A stretch of DNA of 64,000 nucleotides from Haliea sp963974125 (GCA_963974125.1 CAXBCH010000014.1:1-64000); one strand, 5' to 3'. Counted from the first letter of the stretch, positions 32,489-41,548 are shown. Numbers and translations: made by a program. Notes: a model not told the origin generated them from the sequence alone.

Positions 32489-33274
32489 TCAGAGTATAGC
32501 CAGTTGGCTGTTGCGCAGGTCAGTTACCAGCATGCAGCCCGGGCTGTGGGTAATTGCCAGCGGCGGCCGCGCCTGCTCCAGTGCCACCTGCGGAGTTACG
32601 CCGCAGGCCCAGAACACCGGCAGTTCCCCCGCCTTGATGCTGACCCGGTCTCCGTAGTCGGGTTGCTCCAGGTCGCGAATGCCGATCTGGGCCGGGTCGC
32701 CGAGGTGGATCGGAGCGCCGTGGACCGAGGGGAAACGGGTGCAGATCTGGATCGCACGAATGGCATCCGCCGCCCTGAAGGGGCGCATGCTCACCACCAT
32801 CTTGCCGGTGAAGGGTCCCGCCGGCTGGCAGTCGATATCCGTGCGATACATCGGCACATTGACGCCCTCGGTCACGTTGCGCACTTCCAGCCCATCGGCC
32901 AACAGCGCTTCCTCGAAAGAGAACGAGCAGCCCAGGGCGAAGGTGACCAGATCATCCTGCCAGAGGCCGGTGATGTCGTTGCGCTCTTCCTGCAGCTTGC
33001 CATCCCTGAAAACCCGATAGCTTGGCACGTCGGAACGGATGTCTATATCCCCCAATAGTGGTAGCGCCGGGTCGCCCGGTACCGCGGAGCTGGCGATGAG
33101 CGGGCAGGGCTTGGGATTGGCCTGGCAGAAGCGGAGAAAATCACTGGCCCAGGTCGCGGGCAGGATGACGATATTGCACTGTACGAAACCGGCGGCGAAA
33201 CCCGATGTGTTGCCGGTGTGCTCCCCGTTGCGGATGCGGTGGCGCAGTTCTGCCGGGGTGGAATTGCTGGCCAT
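32489..33274 (-). CDS. DUF1445 protein, N-terminal half of D-glutamate cyclase (YcsI-like)
   Basis: 261 aa DUF1445 protein, often labelled putative hydro-lyase (YcsI in Bacillus). Visible marks are HTGNTSGFAAGFVQCN near the N-terminus, FALGCSFSFE (about 125-134), VPMYRT (about 150) and FWACGVTPQ plus THSPGCMLVTDL near the end. In vertebrate DGLUCY this domain precedes DUF4392. ATG at 33274 follows GAGG by six bases; an earlier in-frame start at 33310 lacks a ribosome site. First gene of the operon, divergent from a thioesterase gene. Predicted role: make 5-oxoproline from D-glutamate for PxpABC. Activity is inferred from family and context. Confidence 0.88.
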   Translation of the reverse strand: MASNSTPAELRHRIRNGEHTGNTSGFAAGFVQCNIVILPATWASDFLRFCQANPKPCPLIASSAVPGDPALPLLGDIDIRSDVPSYRVFRDGKLQEERNDITGLWQDDLVTFALGCSFSFEEALLADGLEVRNVTEGVNVPMYRTDIDCQPAGPFTGKMVVSMRPFRAADAIRAIQICTRFPSVHGAPIHLGDPAQIGIRDLEQPDYGDRVSIKAGELPVFWACGVTPQVALEQARPPLAITHSPGCMLVTDLRNSQLAIL

Positions 33275-33361
33275 GATAAACCTCGTCGGGCGGAGGGCGG
33301 GTCCCACCACTGGAGGCCGCGCCCGGAAAACAGGATAATGTGCTCTTGCCTGCCATCATAG

Positions 33362-34213
33362 ATGATTCCCCTCATGCTCGACCAGTTGCTGCAGATTCTC
33401 TCTCCCCGTGCCGCCAACGAAGATGTCTTTATCGCCCACAATATGCATCCGGAGGCTCCCCGGGTCTACGGAGGGCAGGTGCTGGCCCAGGCGTTGCGGG
33501 CCGCGGCCGCGACCGTCGCCCCGGATCGGGCGGTGCATTCCCAGCACGCCTACTTCCTCCGCCCCGGCGATCCGGGGGAGGAAATTCGCCTGGAGGTGGA
33601 CCGGGCCCTGGATGGCGGCAGCCTCAGTTCGCGCCGGGTTGTGGCCCTGCAGCGGGGCAAGCCGATCCTGGTGTCCTCGGTTTCTTTCCAGCGTGAAGGG
33701 CGTGGCGATGAATTCCAGCAGCCACTGCCGCCAGTGCCGGCGCCGGAAACCCTGCCCAGCGAGCGGGAGCGGGCACTGGCGGAGGGCACCATGGACCAGA
33801 GCTTCATGGTGGCCACCGGCCTGGATCTGGATGTACGGCTGGTGACCCCGGTGGACTGGCGCAATCCCAAACCCCTGCCCCCGCACCTGCAGGCCTGGGT
33901 GAAAACCACCGGGCCGGTGCCGGAGGAGCAGTCCCTGCATGCCAGTCTGCTGGCCTACATGTCGGACATTCTGCTGATTGATGTCTGCCTGGCAGCAACG
34001 GGCCGCAGCTTCCTGCTGGACGACTGCCAGATCGCGAGTCTTGATCATGCCCTCTGGTTCCACAACCCGGTCCGGGCTGACGACTGGCTGTTGCACACGG
34101 TCGAGGCCGAGCGGGTCAGTGGCGGACGCGGACTGGCGCGGGGCAAGTTCTACAACCCGGAGGGAGTGCTGGTGGCCTCGGTGGTCCAGCAGGGCCTGAT
34201 GCGCCTGCGTTGA
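33362..34213 (+). CDS. tesB: acyl-CoA thioesterase II (TesB-like)
   Basis: 283 aa double-hotdog thioesterase that hydrolyses acyl-CoA to fatty acid and CoA. The first hotdog contains RVYGGQVLAQALRAA and HSQHAYFLRPGDP. The second has SLDHALWFH, with the catalytic aspartate, and a late VQQGLMR containing the conserved glutamine. Length matches TesB. ATG at 33362 or at 33374 are both possible; neither has a strong ribosome site. Upstream of an acyl-CoA ligase gene, 69 bases away, so both may act in fatty-acid or side-chain degradation. Confidence 0.93.
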   Translation: MIPLMLDQLLQILSPRAANEDVFIAHNMHPEAPRVYGGQVLAQALRAAAATVAPDRAVHSQHAYFLRPGDPGEEIRLEVDRALDGGSLSSRRVVALQRGKPILVSSVSFQREGRGDEFQQPLPPVPAPETLPSERERALAEGTMDQSFMVATGLDLDVRLVTPVDWRNPKPLPPHLQAWVKTTGPVPEEQSLHASLLAYMSDILLIDVCLAATGRSFLLDDCQIASLDHALWFHNPVRADDWLLHTVEAERVSGGRGLARGKFYNPEGVLVASVVQQGLMRLR

Positions 34214-34282
34214 CGCGTTGCCTCGCCGGATGGGGCACCTTATGATGCTGGGCTGGACCGCGCCCATTATAAGGAACCCGAC

Positions 34283-35872
34283 ATGCCACACCCCGCGATA
34301 ACCGCTGAAACCTACCCCCACAAGCCCGCCATCATCATGGGCGGCTCCGGCGAGATGGTCACTTATGCCGAGCTCGACGAGCGCAGCAACCAGGCGGCGC
34401 AGCTGTTTCGCTCACTGGGCCTGAAAAAGGGCGACCATATCGGCATGATGCTGCTGAACTGCCGCCAGTTCCTGGAAATCTGCTGGGGCGCGCAGCGGGC
34501 GGGCCTGATTTTCACCCCCATCAGCACCCACCTGAAGCGTGATGAAACCGCCTATATCCTTGAAAATTGCGGCGCCAAACTGTTTATTGCCTCCCATGGC
34601 CTGGCCGGCGTGGCCGAAGAGGTACTGACCGCCACGGACGGTACCATCCGCCATTTCTACATGGTTGACGGGATTATCGACGGCTTCGAGTCCTGGGACG
34701 ACAGCGCCGGCCTGCAGCCTGCGGAGCGCATCGCCGACGAGGCCAACGGAGTGCCGATGCTGTATTCATCCGGCACCACCGGCAAGCCCAAGGGCGTATT
34801 CCTGCCGCCCGCCGGCGATGACGTCAATACCCCCCATCCACTGGCGGCAAGTCTGGGAGCCGCCTTCGGCTTCAGCGAGGAAACGGTGTACCTTTCGCCG
34901 GCACCGCTTTACCACGCAGCCCCGCTGCACTACAACATGATGACGCTGTACCAGGGCGGTACCACCGTGGTGATGGAGAAGTTCGACCCCGAGGCCGCCC
35001 TGGCGCTGATCGAGGAACACCGCGCCACCCACAGCCAGTGGGTGCCCATCATGTTCGTGCGCATGCTCAAGTTACCTGAGGAAGTGCGTAACAAATACGA
35101 TCTCAGCAGCATGCAGTTTGCCATTCACGCCGCCGCACCGTGCCCGATTGAGGTGAAGGAAAAAATGATCGAATGGTGGGGCGAGGTCATCGTCGAGTAC
35201 TACGCCGCCAGTGAAGGTATCGGCATCACCATCATCGATTCCGCCAACTGGCTGACCCACAAGGGTTCGGTAGGTCCCTCCCTGTCCGGCAAGATCCATA
35301 TCCTCGATGACGATGGCAAGGAACTGCCCCCCGGCGAGATCGGCACCGTGTATTTCAGCGGTGAGCAGGCCCAGTTCAAGTATCACAACGAGCCTGACAA
35401 GACCGCCGAGGCTTTCAATGAACACGGCTGGGCCACGACCGGTGATGTCGGCTACCTGGACCGGGACGGCTTCCTGTACCTGACCGATCGCAAGCATTTC
35501 ATGATCATCAGCGGCGGCGTCAACATCTACCCGCAGGAAATCGAGAACCTGCTGATCACCCACGACAAGGTGGCGGATGTGGCCGTGTTCGGGATCCCCA
35601 ACGAGGAGTTCGGAGAAGAGGTCAAGGCAGTAGTGCAGCCCATGAACTGGGTGGATGCCACCGATGAAGTGGCAATCGAGATCATGGAGTGGCTGCGCGA
35701 GCGCATCTCCCACATCAAGTTGCCGCGGTCGCTGGATTTCCACCGCGAGCTGCCGCGGATGGACAACGGCAAGCTGTACAAGCGGCACCTGATGGAAGAG
35801 TATCGCGGGGCGACCCGCACGGATGAGAAAGGTGACATGCTGGACAAGGGCAAGAATCCGCCCGAGGGGTAA
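34283..35872 (+). CDS. AMP-dependent acyl-CoA synthetase
   Basis: 529 aa member of the adenylate-forming superfamily; activates a carboxylic acid via acyl-AMP to acyl-CoA. Motifs: P-loop YSSGTTGKPKG (about 155), YYAASEG (about 305), TTGDVGYLDRDGFLYLTDR (about 390) and the C-terminal hinge and lysine region, ending in RMDNGKLYKR. Soluble. ATG at 34283 follows AAGGA. The substrate cannot be read from sequence; family members next to TesB and acyl-CoA dehydrogenases often act on fatty acids or steroid side chains. It ends at a strong hairpin. Confidence 0.92.
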   Translation: MPHPAITAETYPHKPAIIMGGSGEMVTYAELDERSNQAAQLFRSLGLKKGDHIGMMLLNCRQFLEICWGAQRAGLIFTPISTHLKRDETAYILENCGAKLFIASHGLAGVAEEVLTATDGTIRHFYMVDGIIDGFESWDDSAGLQPAERIADEANGVPMLYSSGTTGKPKGVFLPPAGDDVNTPHPLAASLGAAFGFSEETVYLSPAPLYHAAPLHYNMMTLYQGGTTVVMEKFDPEAALALIEEHRATHSQWVPIMFVRMLKLPEEVRNKYDLSSMQFAIHAAAPCPIEVKEKMIEWWGEVIVEYYAASEGIGITIIDSANWLTHKGSVGPSLSGKIHILDDDGKELPPGEIGTVYFSGEQAQFKYHNEPDKTAEAFNEHGWATTGDVGYLDRDGFLYLTDRKHFMIISGGVNIYPQEIENLLITHDKVADVAVFGIPNEEFGEEVKAVVQPMNWVDATDEVAIEIMEWLRERISHIKLPRSLDFHRELPRMDNGKLYKRHLMEEYRGATRTDEKGDMLDKGKNPPEG

Positions 35873-35878
35873 TGCAGT

Positions 35879-35911
35879 GGCCTGCCCCCGCGGTTGCTGC
35901 GGGTGCAGGCC
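35879..35911. terminator. hairpin between acyl-CoA synthetase and urcA-type gene
   Basis: GGCCTGC (35879-35885) pairs with GCAGGCC (35905-35911). One mismatch inside, CCCGC (35887-35891) pairs with GCGGG (35899-35903) around a seven-base loop. It starts six bases after the synthetase stop, between convergent genes. No T-run, so Rho-independent strength is uncertain, but the position fits a bidirectional transcript end. Confidence 0.6.
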
Positions 35912-35923
35912 CTCGGCGATCCT

Positions 35924-36400
35924 TCAACGTTCGGCGACTTCCTGCCCGGACTGCAGGCTGCGCCCCGTCCTGCTGGCATGCATTTCCTCAAGACCCAGAT
36001 GGCCCACGTTGCTGACCGCTTGATCCATCGCCGCCTCCAGGCAGGCCCTGCGGTCCCGGTTCATGGCGGCATTGCGGATGTCGGCCCGCGGAGAACACAC
36101 ATCGCTGGTCGCCTGGGTCAGGCGCACGTAAAGCTGCTCCAGGCCCGCGGGCCGACTCAAGTCGAGATCTGCCCAGGTGACCGTCGCTGACCGTTCCGTG
36201 CGCCCGGCAGCGGGGAAGCGTACGAAGTTGGCCCGGGTATCGCGAGTGATTTCCCGGGCGGTGGGCTGCTCCATGATGCGGCGGTAGTCCTCCGCTGCGA
36301 CTGTCTGGCTGTTGACCAGTGGCAGGGCCAACGCCAGTGACAGGATCGCGGTGGCACCCAGGGGCAGTTTGCTGAGCTTCTCATTTTTTACAGTTTTCAT
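35924..36400 (-). CDS. UrcA family protein
   Basis: 158 aa exported small protein. Signal peptide about 1-36 (cleavage near VAA). The UrcA core follows: a VTWADLDLSRPAGLEQLYVRL segment (about 74) and a later pair of cysteines (DVCSPRAD and RRACLEAAMDQAV). The tail after about 135 is not conserved. ATG at 36400 has GAGG upstream. UrcA proteins are periplasmic, of unknown function, common next to TonB systems and in aromatic- or polymer-degrading bacteria. A pair of CadC-like regulators follows on the other strand. Confidence 0.85.
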   Translation of the reverse strand: MKTVKNEKLSKLPLGATAILSLALALPLVNSQTVAAEDYRRIMEQPTAREITRDTRANFVRFPAAGRTERSATVTWADLDLSRPAGLEQLYVRLTQATSDVCSPRADIRNAAMNRDRRACLEAAMDQAVSNVGHLGLEEMHASRTGRSLQSGQEVAER

Positions 36401-36753
36401 GAGGTGTTCCTCGCTTGTGGGCTTTCGTTTACGGGCTTTTCGCCGGGAGGTATTCCCTGCTGTTCAGCCCTGAGCCAAGTTGAGCACAGGCGTTGGTGCG
36501 GCGCCGGATGAAGCCGTGATTTCGCCGGGAGGAAGTTGTGATTTACCTCTGATGGAAATGTGATGGCATGTAAATCAATAGGTTAGAGGCTCCTTCATGT
36601 CCGCGCCGCCGCTGGTATCTGGCGAGCGCGGCATCTTTGCGGATCCGGTACCAGGCTGATCGGGTTCTGCCCGGGTGCCCGCCCGGCGCCTGTGACCCGA
36701 TACGGGGCGAGGTCTGGTAAGCTTGCAAGGAGATTGACAGCAAGGATGGCGAC
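36401..36753. other. 353-base intergenic region between divergent urcA-type and regulator genes
   Basis: No credible coding frame. It should hold both divergent promoters. A locally AT-richer part has GATTTAC (36540-36546) and its inverted copy GTAAATC (36570-36576), 23 bases apart, a possible operator. CTGGTAAGCTTG (36714-36725) recurs before the next regulator gene. I see no RNA gene or mobile element. Confidence 0.5.
36714..36725 (+). repeat. CTGGTAAGCTTG, upstream repeat copy 1
   Basis: Identical 12-mer located 29 bases before the ATG of the first CadC-like regulator; the second copy has the same relation to its paralogue. It reflects duplication of the gene with its leader and may be a regulatory site. 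Confidence 0.5.
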
Positions 36754-39096
36754 ATGGCGCGGCAAGTCCGCTTTGGTGACTGGCATTTTTGCCGCGACAC
36801 CGGTGTGCTCGACAGGGACGGTACGGTGGTTTCCCTGGAGCCGCGGGTGGCCGCGCTGCTGCAGCACTTTCTCGATCATCCCGGTGAGCTGCTGAGTCGC
36901 GACCAGCTGGTTGCGGAGGTCTGGGAGGGCAGGGTGGTGTCTGACGACGCCATCCGCCGGGCGGTATCGTCGCTGCGTCGCGCCCTGGCGCTGGATGGCA
37001 GCGACAAGCTGATCACTACCGTGCACAAGAAAGGCTATCTGGCGAGTCTGCCGGTGCCAGTTCCCGTGCCGGCGCCGGGGCCAGCGCCAATGCCGATGGA
37101 TGCTGGAGTTGAAGCGGCGCCAGCTGCGACTCGGCGCCGCAACCCGGTTTTGCCGCGACGATCGCTGTTGCTGCTGGCGGTCATGCTGTTATTCACGACC
37201 CTCGGTGCGGCCTGGCACCTGCTGCAGTCCCCGATCCCTGACGCCCAGACTGACGATGTAAAGGGCCCGCCCTACACCCTTGCGGTGCTGCCGTTTGTGG
37301 ACCTGAGTGAAAATGCGGACAACGGCTTTCTGGCCGACGGGCTGGCGGAAGAGCTGCTGGGGCTGCTGGGGCGCTTCGATGCATTCCGGGTACCCGCCCG
37401 CAGTTCCTCGTTTCAGTTCCGGGGCCAGGTGGTCAGCCCGCGAGAGGTCGGCGAGGCGCTGGGGGTGCGCTATCTGGTTGAAGGCAGCGTCCGGCGGGAT
37501 GGCGACCAGGTCAGCGTTGATGTGCGTCTTGTTGAGGCTGCTACCGGCTTTCAGCTGTGGTCGGAAAACTACCAGCGCGACCTCGCGGGTTTGTTCGCCC
37601 TGCAGTCGGACATCGGCACCCAGGTCGCCCGCGCGCTGCAGGTGGCCCTGGTGGAGCCGACGCTGCCCGCCGCCCGCGCGCTGGAAGCTGCCGGGCCCGC
37701 GGGTGCCAAGGCTTACCTCGAATACCTGCGCGCCCGGCAGCTGATGAGCAGCTGGGGAACCGCCGACCTGGAGGCAGCTATTGCTCATCTGCAGAACGCC
37801 ATTGCCCTGGCGCCGGATTTTGCCCCGGCCTATACCCGCTTGGCGGAAGCGATACTGACACAGGCCAGTGGTCGGGACGATAACGCGCGGATGCAGACCC
37901 GCGACACAGTAAAGGCCCTGATCGAGAAATCCCTGGCGCTGGATCCGGATCTGGGTGAAGCCTACGGCCTGCGCTCCAGCTTGTGGCCAGACGGGGAAGA
38001 AGCGTTGAAGGAGCAGGATCTGCGCCGGAGCATAGCGCTCAGCCCGAGCTATACTTTGGCCTATCGATGGCTCGCGGAGTATCTCTATTTTCAACTCGGA
38101 CGAGGCGATGAGGCAATTGCGTTGATAGACCAGGCCCGGGCTCTGGATCCCCTGTTGCCTCGCAACCATTACCTCAAGGCGTTGATGATGCTGGACAGTT
38201 GTGAGCACGAGCGGGCCGCAGAGCTTGCCCGGGACGCGCTGCGGGTCAATCCCCGCTTTCGCTCCGGACTGGTCATGCTCGCCCGGGTTGCCGAACAGCG
38301 GGGCGAGCTGGCCGAGGCGGTGCGGCTGCAGGAGCAGGCACTCGAGCTGGATCCCCGCGCCGACTGGCTTAGAGAGCGGCTGCACATGACCTACACAGAT
38401 CTGGGAGATATTGCCGCCGCGCGCGAGATGGGCGGCGATCATTTCCGGACCCTGCTGCGAGAGTCTCTTTTCCTTGCGAATCATGCTGCGACGAGTGATT
38501 TGATTTATTCGGCCGAACCCCTTTCTCCGGAGGCCGCACCGCATCGTCTCTGGAGACAAACCGACGTGCTCCTTGTTACCGCCATGACCAGCGGAGATTA
38601 TGCCCGGGCCCGCCGCTACCTGAGTGACCATCTTGAATACAATGGTGGGCTGCCGCAAACCCTCGCCCCCAAAGACCTCTTTTATCTGCTCAATATGGTT
38701 CTCGTCTGGTATGGGCCGGACCATGACACCGCGGCCCAGGGCCTGATAAATCGTCTGTGGACGGAAATGAACGCAATGCGGGGGGAGTTCCGGAGTTGTC
38801 TGGCCAGCTATCAACCACTGGCGCATGCGCTGGCCGGCGTGAGCCTGGGGCGCCATGACGAGGCAATCGCAGTGCTTGAGAGCGCAATCGACAACGCAGA
38901 CATTGCGTCCAGCTGGCACTGGATCATCCTCAACCACCCTGCATTTGCTCCTCTGCTGGAGGAACCCCGGCTGCAGGAATTGTTGCAGCAGCGGCAGGCT
39001 GTAGTGGCGGAGCAGCGCGAGATTCTGGAAAGGATGCGTGCCGAAGGCGTCGTGCCGCTGCGGGGGCAGGGCAGCGGAAGTCCCGCGCCGGGCTGA
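36754..39096 (+). CDS. CadC-like winged-helix regulator with TolB/FlgO-like and TPR domains (copy 1)
   Basis: 780 aa membrane-integrated transcriptional regulator. The OmpR/CadC-type winged helix (about 1-100) is cytoplasmic and ends with the family-typical TVHKKGYL. A Pro-rich linker and one membrane segment (about 130-150) follow. The periplasmic part has a TolB/FlgO-like domain (about 175-300, LAVLPFVDLSENADN and YLVEGSVRRDGDQV) and then several TPR repeats (about 320-560). ATG at 36754; an ATG 9 bases earlier is in frame. About 84 of its first 100 residues match the next gene. Proteins of this architecture are common near TonB receptors; the signal and target genes are unknown. Confidence 0.88.
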   Translation: MARQVRFGDWHFCRDTGVLDRDGTVVSLEPRVAALLQHFLDHPGELLSRDQLVAEVWEGRVVSDDAIRRAVSSLRRALALDGSDKLITTVHKKGYLASLPVPVPVPAPGPAPMPMDAGVEAAPAATRRRNPVLPRRSLLLLAVMLLFTTLGAAWHLLQSPIPDAQTDDVKGPPYTLAVLPFVDLSENADNGFLADGLAEELLGLLGRFDAFRVPARSSSFQFRGQVVSPREVGEALGVRYLVEGSVRRDGDQVSVDVRLVEAATGFQLWSENYQRDLAGLFALQSDIGTQVARALQVALVEPTLPAARALEAAGPAGAKAYLEYLRARQLMSSWGTADLEAAIAHLQNAIALAPDFAPAYTRLAEAILTQASGRDDNARMQTRDTVKALIEKSLALDPDLGEAYGLRSSLWPDGEEALKEQDLRRSIALSPSYTLAYRWLAEYLYFQLGRGDEAIALIDQARALDPLLPRNHYLKALMMLDSCEHERAAELARDALRVNPRFRSGLVMLARVAEQRGELAEAVRLQEQALELDPRADWLRERLHMTYTDLGDIAAAREMGGDHFRTLLRESLFLANHAATSDLIYSAEPLSPEAAPHRLWRQTDVLLVTAMTSGDYARARRYLSDHLEYNGGLPQTLAPKDLFYLLNMVLVWYGPDHDTAAQGLINRLWTEMNAMRGEFRSCLASYQPLAHALAGVSLGRHDEAIAVLESAIDNADIASSWHWIILNHPAFAPLLEEPRLQELLQQRQAVVAEQREILERMRAEGVVPLRGQGSGSPAPG

Positions 39097-39148
39097 CCCG
39101 AATCCGCAGGCACTGCGGGGCACCGCCCGTCCCGCGCGCAGGCGAGAG

Positions 39149-39160
39149 CTGGTAAGCTTG
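39149..39160 (+). repeat. CTGGTAAGCTTG, upstream repeat copy 2
   Basis: Exact second copy of the 12-mer, 29 bases before the second regulator ATG. Flanking bases also match partly (GCGAG before, AAGG...GCGACATGGCGCGGCAA after), supporting duplication of the leader together with the gene. Confidence 0.5.
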
Positions 39161-39188
39161 TGGGCGGCGTGACTGCAGGGAAGGCGAC

Positions 39189-41537
39189 ATGGCGCGGCAA
39201 ATCCGCTTTGGTGACTGGCACTTTTATCCCTATACCGGGGTGCTCGAGAGGGAGGGGGCAGCGGTCTCACTGGAGCCTCTGGTAGCGAGCCTGCTGGAAT
39301 ATTTTCTCGACCACACCGGCGAGCTGCTGAGTCGCGACCAGCTTATTGCGGAGGTCTGGGAGGGCAGGGTGGTGTCTGACGACGCCATTCGCCGGGCGGT
39401 ATCCTCGCTGCGGCGCGCCCTGATACTGGATGGCAGCGACAAGCTGATCACTACCGTGCACAAAAAGGGCTACCTTGCGAGGCTGCCCCGCGTCGAGCCG
39501 CTGCCGCCCGATGCTGCTGTGCGGCCCCCCGCCGAACCGGCGCTTCCCGCTGCCCCGGTGTTGTCCGCCACCAGCTCAGCCCCCCGGGCTGTCGCTGGTT
39601 CCTTCAACCCTGCTATTGCGCGACGTCCACTGCTGCTGGTTGTATTGTTGTTGCTGGTCATGCTCGCCAGTGTCTGGGCCTGGCTGCAGCGGCCGCCGCC
39701 CGCCGCCACCGCGATGGATGATCCGCCCTACACCCTGGCGGTGCTGCCCTTTGTTGACCTCAGCGAGAATGCCGACAATGCCTGGCTGGCGGACGGTCTG
39801 GCGGAGGAGCTGCTGGGATTGCTGGGGCGCTTCAGTGACTTCCGCGTAGCTGCCCGCAGTTCCTCATTCCTGTTTCGCGATCCGGCGGCCAGTCCGCGGG
39901 AAGTGGGGACGGCGCTTGGGGTGCGCTACCTGGTGGAGGGTAGTGTGCGCCGGGATGTCGATCGGGTGCGCGTTGATGTGCGGTTGCTGGATACCGATTC
40001 CGGCTTCCAGCTCTGGTCGGAAAACTACACTCGCGGCCTGTCCGGTCTGTTGGCGTTGCAGTCGAATATCGCGACCCAGGTGGCACGGGCACTGCAGGTG
40101 GTGCTGGTGGAACCGGAGCAACCGGGTGCCCTGGCGCTGGAAGATGCAGGAGCCGAGGGTGGCCAGGCCTATCTCGAATACCTGAGGGCCCGGCAACTCA
40201 CGGCCAGTTGGGCGACGGCCGATCTGGAGGCCGCTGCCCTGCGTTTGCAGAACATCATTGACCTGGCACCGGACTTTGCCCCGGCCTACGCGCAGTTGGC
40301 CGAGGTCATGCTGATTCAGGCCAGTCGGGGCGGGGGCGAACAAGGCCCACCGAAGCGCGAGCTTGCTGCCACCCTGGTGGAGAAAGCCCTGCAACTGGAT
40401 CCCGATCTTGCGCCTGCCTACACCATACGGGCGGGCCTGTACCGCGATCCCGGAAATCCTGCAGTGGAGGCCGACCTGAGGCGCAGTATCACCCTGAATC
40501 CCAGCTACCCCAAGGCCTACGAGATTCTCGCGCAAAGGCTGTTTGCCAGCGCCGAGCGGCGGCAGGAAGCGCTGCAGCTGATTGATCAGGCCCGCGCGCT
40601 GGACCCGCTGCGCGCCCGGCTACATCATGTCAAAACCTACATGACCTTTGATCTCTGCCAGCTCGACGCTGCCGAGGATCTCGCCCGGCAGGCACTGCGG
40701 GTGAATCCCCGGTTTCCCGCTTCCCTGGTGATGCTGGGTCACATCAACAGCTGGCGGGGGGAGCTGGCGGAGGCGGTGAAGCTGCAGGAGCAGGCGCTGG
40801 CTATGGATCCCGACAGTATCTGGACGCGACAGCACCTGCACAACGCCTACCTCGTGCTCGGGGAACGGGAAGCGGCGCGACAGGTGGACGTCAGCAGCGC
40901 CCGGTCGCTGTGGGCCGAGCGCCTGCTGCTGGAAGGTCCAGCCAGCGCGGGGGAGCTGGTCTACGGCAGTGACGCCGCCACCATGCGGCGCCAGCTGGGG
41001 CCCTGGTCCGAGACCTACTCGGTGCTGGCGGCCGCGATTGTCAGCGGCGATTTTGCGCTTGCGCAGCGGCATATCGAGGAGCGGTTCGGCTTCGATGGCG
41101 GCCTGCCGGAGCACATCGATCCCGCCGAGTTGACGGCGCTGGTGAACATGGTGCTGATCTGGTTCGGAGGCTCGCTGGATCAGCGGGGCCTGGAGCTCAT
41201 GCAAGACCTTGACGCGGAGATGGCGAGACAGGACTTGCAGGCTCCCAACTGCCTGCAGGGCCACATGCCTCTCGCGCGGGCGCTGGCGGCAACGGCCCTG
41301 GGAGAGCCCGACCGCGCGCTCGGTCTGCTGCGGGAGGGGGAGCAGCGGAACCGGCTTGCCGGCGGCTGGTATCGTTTGCTGGAGGTCCAGCCCGCGTTCG
41401 CGGCGCTGGTCGCGCATCCGGAATTTACCGCCCTGCAGCGCGACTGGGAGCAGCGCCTGGCAGACCAGCGGGCACAGCTGGCGCAGCTGCGGGAGAATGG
41501 CAGCATCCCCGACCGCCGGGCGGCACCGCCGGGTTGA
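39189..41537 (+). CDS. CadC-like winged-helix regulator with TolB/FlgO-like and TPR domains (copy 2)
   Basis: 782 aa tandem paralogue of the previous gene, same architecture: winged helix about 1-100, membrane segment about 140-160, TolB/FlgO-like domain about 180-305, TPR repeats about 320-570. The DNA-binding domain is strongly conserved between copies, whereas the C-terminal sensory and TPR half has diverged. The two proteins therefore probably read similar DNA sites but different inputs, or form mixed dimers. ATG at 39189 lies 92 bases after the first stop. It converges with a TonB receptor gene, a plausible target. Confidence 0.88.
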   Translation: MARQIRFGDWHFYPYTGVLEREGAAVSLEPLVASLLEYFLDHTGELLSRDQLIAEVWEGRVVSDDAIRRAVSSLRRALILDGSDKLITTVHKKGYLARLPRVEPLPPDAAVRPPAEPALPAAPVLSATSSAPRAVAGSFNPAIARRPLLLVVLLLLVMLASVWAWLQRPPPAATAMDDPPYTLAVLPFVDLSENADNAWLADGLAEELLGLLGRFSDFRVAARSSSFLFRDPAASPREVGTALGVRYLVEGSVRRDVDRVRVDVRLLDTDSGFQLWSENYTRGLSGLLALQSNIATQVARALQVVLVEPEQPGALALEDAGAEGGQAYLEYLRARQLTASWATADLEAAALRLQNIIDLAPDFAPAYAQLAEVMLIQASRGGGEQGPPKRELAATLVEKALQLDPDLAPAYTIRAGLYRDPGNPAVEADLRRSITLNPSYPKAYEILAQRLFASAERRQEALQLIDQARALDPLRARLHHVKTYMTFDLCQLDAAEDLARQALRVNPRFPASLVMLGHINSWRGELAEAVKLQEQALAMDPDSIWTRQHLHNAYLVLGEREAARQVDVSSARSLWAERLLLEGPASAGELVYGSDAATMRRQLGPWSETYSVLAAAIVSGDFALAQRHIEERFGFDGGLPEHIDPAELTALVNMVLIWFGGSLDQRGLELMQDLDAEMARQDLQAPNCLQGHMPLARALAATALGEPDRALGLLREGEQRNRLAGGWYRLLEVQPAFAALVAHPEFTALQRDWEQRLADQRAQLAQLRENGSIPDRRAAPPG

Positions 41538-41548
41538 GCGCCTTCTGT

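Noticed and set aside
32489..33274. Label of DUF1445 as a hydro-lyase
   Set aside because: This is a default database name. Context with DUF4392 and PxpABC supports D-glutamate cyclase, still unproven.
37189..39270. 693-codon antisense frame over the first CadC-like gene, similar ones at 23006-24979 and 58064-59899
   Set aside because: Long antisense frames are expected in DNA this GC-rich; their products are low-complexity and lack family motifs.
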